Positions 3,460 through 5,682 of a stretch of 5,682 bases of DNA are shown here, piece after piece (the stretch's first letter is position 1; the number at the start of each line of letters is the position of its first letter). The translations under genes were made by a program, and so were the position numbers. Source of the DNA: JANNVZ01 sp046155615 (GTDB lineage: Bacteria; Bacteroidota; Bacteroidia; Flavobacteriales_D; Sanyastnellaceae); assembly GCA_046155615.1 (NCBI GenBank), contig JBJXFP010000187.1, positions 1 through 5,682 of the forward strand. The letters run 5' to 3'. Under the pieces are notes generated by a model. It had not been told where the DNA came from. It was given only the letters and a program-made list of their open reading frames with translations, and searched no databases.

Positions 3460-5489
3460 AAAAGGCAGCCGCACATATCATCTTATGGCTGGCGCTTGCT
3501 ACCGGGGCTAATGCCCAATGCACCAACTACAACATTGCGGTATCGCTGGGCTTCTGGCCTTTTGAAGTGAGCTGGCAATTGGTAAACAGTGGCGGCACGG
3601 TGGTGGCCAGCGGCTTTGCAGGTGCCAACCAGGTAGTATGTCTGCCCGATGGGTGCTATACCTTCAACATGTTCGACAGCTTTGGCGATGGCTGGAATGG
3701 AGCGACTTTTACCATCAGCGCACCCGGCCCGGTGGTAGTGGCATCAGGCACATTCAGCTCCGGTTTTTTTGCAGCGCAGCAGGTGACACTTGGCAACGTG
3801 AATTGCTGCCCGGCAGGCACCGCTTCCTATAATATCAATGTAACAGCAGGCATCTGGCCCGGGGAGGTAAGTTGGCAACTGCGCACCTCAGCAGGTGCAT
3901 TGGTGGCCAACGGAGGTGCGCCCTACAATGCTTCTGTGTGCTTAGCTCCGGGCTGCTACCGTTTTTACCTCTTCGACAGCTTTGGCGATGGCTGGAATGG
4001 CAGCACCTATACCATCAGCCAGGGCGCTGCCGTAATAGCCACCGGCACTATGCTCACAGGCGACAGCGAGATTGATTTTGTAAGCATTGGCGGTGTCAGT
4101 TGCACACCCACTTGCGCGGCTGGCGAAAGTCTCTACATGCTCACCGTAACGGGCGGCATTTTTCCGGGCGAGGTGTCGTGGAATTTGCTCAACAGCAGCA
4201 ATGTGTCGGTGGCCAATGGCGGTGCACCCAACGCGGTTTATTTCTGCGCAGCTAATGGATGCTTCACCCTGCAGATGTTCGACAGCTTTGGTGATGGCTG
4301 GAACGGGGCTGAATTTTTTATCTATGATGAACTTGGAAACGAAACACAGACGGGCACTTTGTCCGGGGGTGCTGCGGGCAGCACGCCCATTGAAATAGGC
4401 ACTGCGGATTGCGGAATTCCTGACCCCATCACCGCTTCGGACTGCATCACCGCAGTGGACATCTGCGAAAATTTTGCTTTTGCCATAGACCCTAACGGTA
4501 GCGGCCTTATCAACGAAATACCTCCCCTTGGCTCCATAGGCAACCCTGACTATATAGTGGATGGTGCAAACAGCCCCTGGGGTACCGACCACTACGGCTG
4601 CCTGCGCGCCAACGAGCTGAACAGCACCTGGATGATCATTAACATATGGCAGGGTGGTATGCTTAACTTCACCTTTGGGGGCATGGGCACACAGGCCGGA
4701 TTTTACGACTGGATAATGTATCCTTATGATTCGCTGGATGGCTGCCAGGACATATACAACAACGTGCTGCAACCGGTGCGCTGCAACTGGAACATGGCTG
4801 CCACAGGTGGTACAGGACTGCAAAGTGTGATACCGGCAGGCGGCAATGCGGGCAATTATGAACCTCCGCTCTTAGTGGCTACGGGCAACCAATACATCAT
4901 TTGCTTCAGCAATTACAGCAGTGCTACTACTGTGGTCCCGCTCGACTTCAGCGGCACGGCCGTGGTTGGGTGCACTCCATTGATGCTGCCTGTGAGCCTG
5001 CTGCACTTCACTGCCGAGGAGCAAAGCGGCATGGGCGCGTTGACCTGGGCCACGGCATCAGAGGTTAACAATGCCTGGTTTGAGGTGGAGCACCTGGATC
5101 AGGACGGGCAGTGGCTGATGGCCGGGCGGCTGGCAGGGAATGGCACAGTGCAAACCACAACCAACTATGCTTTTACGCACCGCACACCACATGAGGGTAC
5201 CAACTATTACAGACTAAGGCAGGTGGACTACAACGGCACCGCTACCTACAGCGATGTGCGCACGGTATATATTAACCATGCGGAGGCAGTGCTGATGCCT
5301 AATCCCAACAAAGGCCGGTTCAGATTAAGTGGCGCAGTGGGTACTATCCGCATTTGCAATGCACAAGGCGCACGGGTGTCTTGCCTTACGTTAACCAATG
5401 GCGAGTATGAACTGCAACATGCTGTGCCGGGGCTCTACTTTGTAACGGACATGGCTAATGGCCAAAGCTGGCGCATGGTGGTGGATTAG
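3456..5489 (+). CDS. Modular T9SS-secreted surface protein with three DSFGDGWNG repeats
   Basis: The chosen start is GTG at 3456-3458, giving 677 residues that open with a signal peptide (KKAAAHIILWLALATGANA, cut before Gln21). An in-frame ATG at 3345 would add 37 charged residues overlapping the upstream gene and would bury the signal peptide. Order: three related repeats at about 22-117, 118-216 and 220-319, each with a (F/W)P(F/G)EVSW strand, a C-x4-C pair (62/67, 162/167, 264/269) and DSFGDGWNG (74-82, 174-182, 276-284). Next is a Cys-containing beta-rich module (about 330-506) with YDWIMYPYD, PVRCNWN and GNQYIICFSNYS, of a type common in secreted Bacteroidota proteins. An FN3-like module follows (LPVSLLHFTAEE to DVRTVYI, 511-606). 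Last is a type A T9SS sorting domain (611-677) with MPNPNKGRF, PGLYFV and the terminal RMVVD. The protein should cross the outer membrane by T9SS and be released or anchored after removal of the tail. The Asp-rich repeat loop could bind calcium; adhesion or matrix function is inference. No catalytic domain is recognised. Confidence 0.92.
   Translation: MKKAAAHIILWLALATGANAQCTNYNIAVSLGFWPFEVSWQLVNSGGTVVASGFAGANQVVCLPDGCYTFNMFDSFGDGWNGATFTISAPGPVVVASGTFSSGFFAAQQVTLGNVNCCPAGTASYNINVTAGIWPGEVSWQLRTSAGALVANGGAPYNASVCLAPGCYRFYLFDSFGDGWNGSTYTISQGAAVIATGTMLTGDSEIDFVSIGGVSCTPTCAAGESLYMLTVTGGIFPGEVSWNLLNSSNVSVANGGAPNAVYFCAANGCFTLQMFDSFGDGWNGAEFFIYDELGNETQTGTLSGGAAGSTPIEIGTADCGIPDPITASDCITAVDICENFAFAIDPNGSGLINEIPPLGSIGNPDYIVDGANSPWGTDHYGCLRANELNSTWMIINIWQGGMLNFTFGGMGTQAGFYDWIMYPYDSLDGCQDIYNNVLQPVRCNWNMAATGGTGLQSVIPAGGNAGNYEPPLLVATGNQYIICFSNYSSATTVVPLDFSGTAVVGCTPLMLPVSLLHFTAEEQSGMGALTWATASEVNNAWFEVEHLDQDGQWLMAGRLAGNGTVQTTTNYAFTHRTPHEGTNYYRLRQVDYNGTATYSDVRTVYINHAEAVLMPNPNKGRFRLSGAVGTIRICNAQGARVSCLTLTNGEYELQHAVPGLYFVTDMANGQSWRMVVD
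3519..4412 (+). repeat. Three tandem domain repeats of about 100 residues within the T9SS protein
   Basis: Units cover about 3519-3806, 3807-4103 and 4113-4412. The DNA coding FDSFGDGWNG is identical over 29 bases between units one and two (3672-3700 and 3972-4000), exactly 300 bp apart. Unit three (4278-4306) differs at two third-codon positions (GGC to GGT, AAT to AAC). Outside this core the units are clearly diverged at DNA level, but they keep EVSW, the paired cysteines and the Gly/Ala turn. Confidence 0.93.
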
Positions 5490-5682
5490 TTTTTCGGATA
5501 CACCACCTTCCTCACTTCCGGATCTTGCGGCAGATAGAGCACCTGTACTTGTGTGCCTACCGGAAACATGGGCTGGCCTTCGCACATCTCATCAGCACGG
5601 AAGGCAATGTGCCTGCCTGAGGCGGTGCTAAACTCAATCATAGGATAATACACGCGCTTGCCCTCCTGCATGGCGGCCATCC
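5486..5682 (-). CDS. DUF3592-type protein, C-terminal part (gene runs off the right edge)
   Basis: 65 in-frame codons and a TAA stop (5488-5486) are visible; the start lies beyond 5682. The ATG at 5680 is probably internal, because the family normally has membrane segments before this point. Visible residues include RVYYPMIEFSTASGRHIAFRA, a Pro-rich turn, and PVGTQVQVLYLPQDPEVRKV. This matches the DUF3592 pattern: YYPvveF, G-x-x-v/i-x-F, vGxxVxVlYxPxxP. In that family one or two transmembrane helices flank a small beta domain of unknown function. The stop shares bases with the TAG of the convergent T9SS gene (TTAG, 5486-5489), so the two genes overlap by 4 bp at their 3' ends and no terminator lies between them. 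Confidence 0.75.
   Translation of the reverse strand, partial: MAAMQEGKRVYYPMIEFSTASGRHIAFRADEMCEGQPMFPVGTQVQVLYLPQDPEVRKVVYPKN

Noticed and set aside
3519..4412. CRISPR-like array from the regularly spaced identical cores
   Set aside because: The 300-bp spacing is in frame, the intervening sequence codes homologous protein, and the units are protein domain repeats.
3942..4823. A 293-codon open frame on the minus strand
   Set aside because: It is antisense to the repeat-coding T9SS gene, has no recognisable domain, and arises from the biased codon use and repeats on the plus strand.

Overview
The window is from a member of the Bacteroidota that uses type IX secretion. The evidence is a 677-residue surface protein ending in a type A T9SS sorting domain, exported proteins that all have Gln right after the predicted signal peptidase I site, starts without a Shine-Dalgarno sequence, and promoter-like TTTG / TAnnTTTG elements. 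It looks like ordinary chromosome. I see no mobile element, tRNA, rRNA or CRISPR array, and the sequence does not let me name a genus.

Layout. (1) 1-203, minus: the N-terminal part of a small exported His-rich protein resembling a Bacteroidota family found beside metal-efflux and TonB-receptor genes. (2) 443-922, plus: a conserved-looking cytoplasmic protein of unknown function. (3) 971-1555, plus: a LOG-family (TIGR00730) nucleotide phosphoribohydrolase, 48 bp downstream and possibly co-transcribed. (4) 1572-2246, minus: an outer-membrane beta-barrel protein meeting the LOG gene tail to tail, with a perfect 10-bp tandem duplication across its stop codon. (5) 2285-2890, minus: a Mn-type Fe/Mn superoxide dismutase, 38 bp upstream of the barrel gene, so the two probably form an operon. 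(6) 2891-3108: a divergent intergenic region with a heptameric quasi-repeat in the sod leader, a short dyad and a probable -7 element. (7) 3109-3459 and 3456-5489, plus: a translationally coupled pair (GTGA overlap) made of a small exported ferredoxin-like/HMA-like protein lacking an intact CxxC, and a modular T9SS cargo protein with three DSFGDGWNG repeats. (8) 5486-5682, minus: the C-terminal part of a DUF3592-type protein whose stop overlaps that of the T9SS gene.

The most interesting part is the coupled pair at 3109-5489. The large protein appears to be secreted through T9SS and anchored at the cell surface, while the small partner should be periplasmic. Its fold resembles a metal-binding domain that has lost most of its metal site. 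The nearby SOD and His-rich protein hint at metal or oxidative-stress physiology, but the sequence does not prove a functional link.
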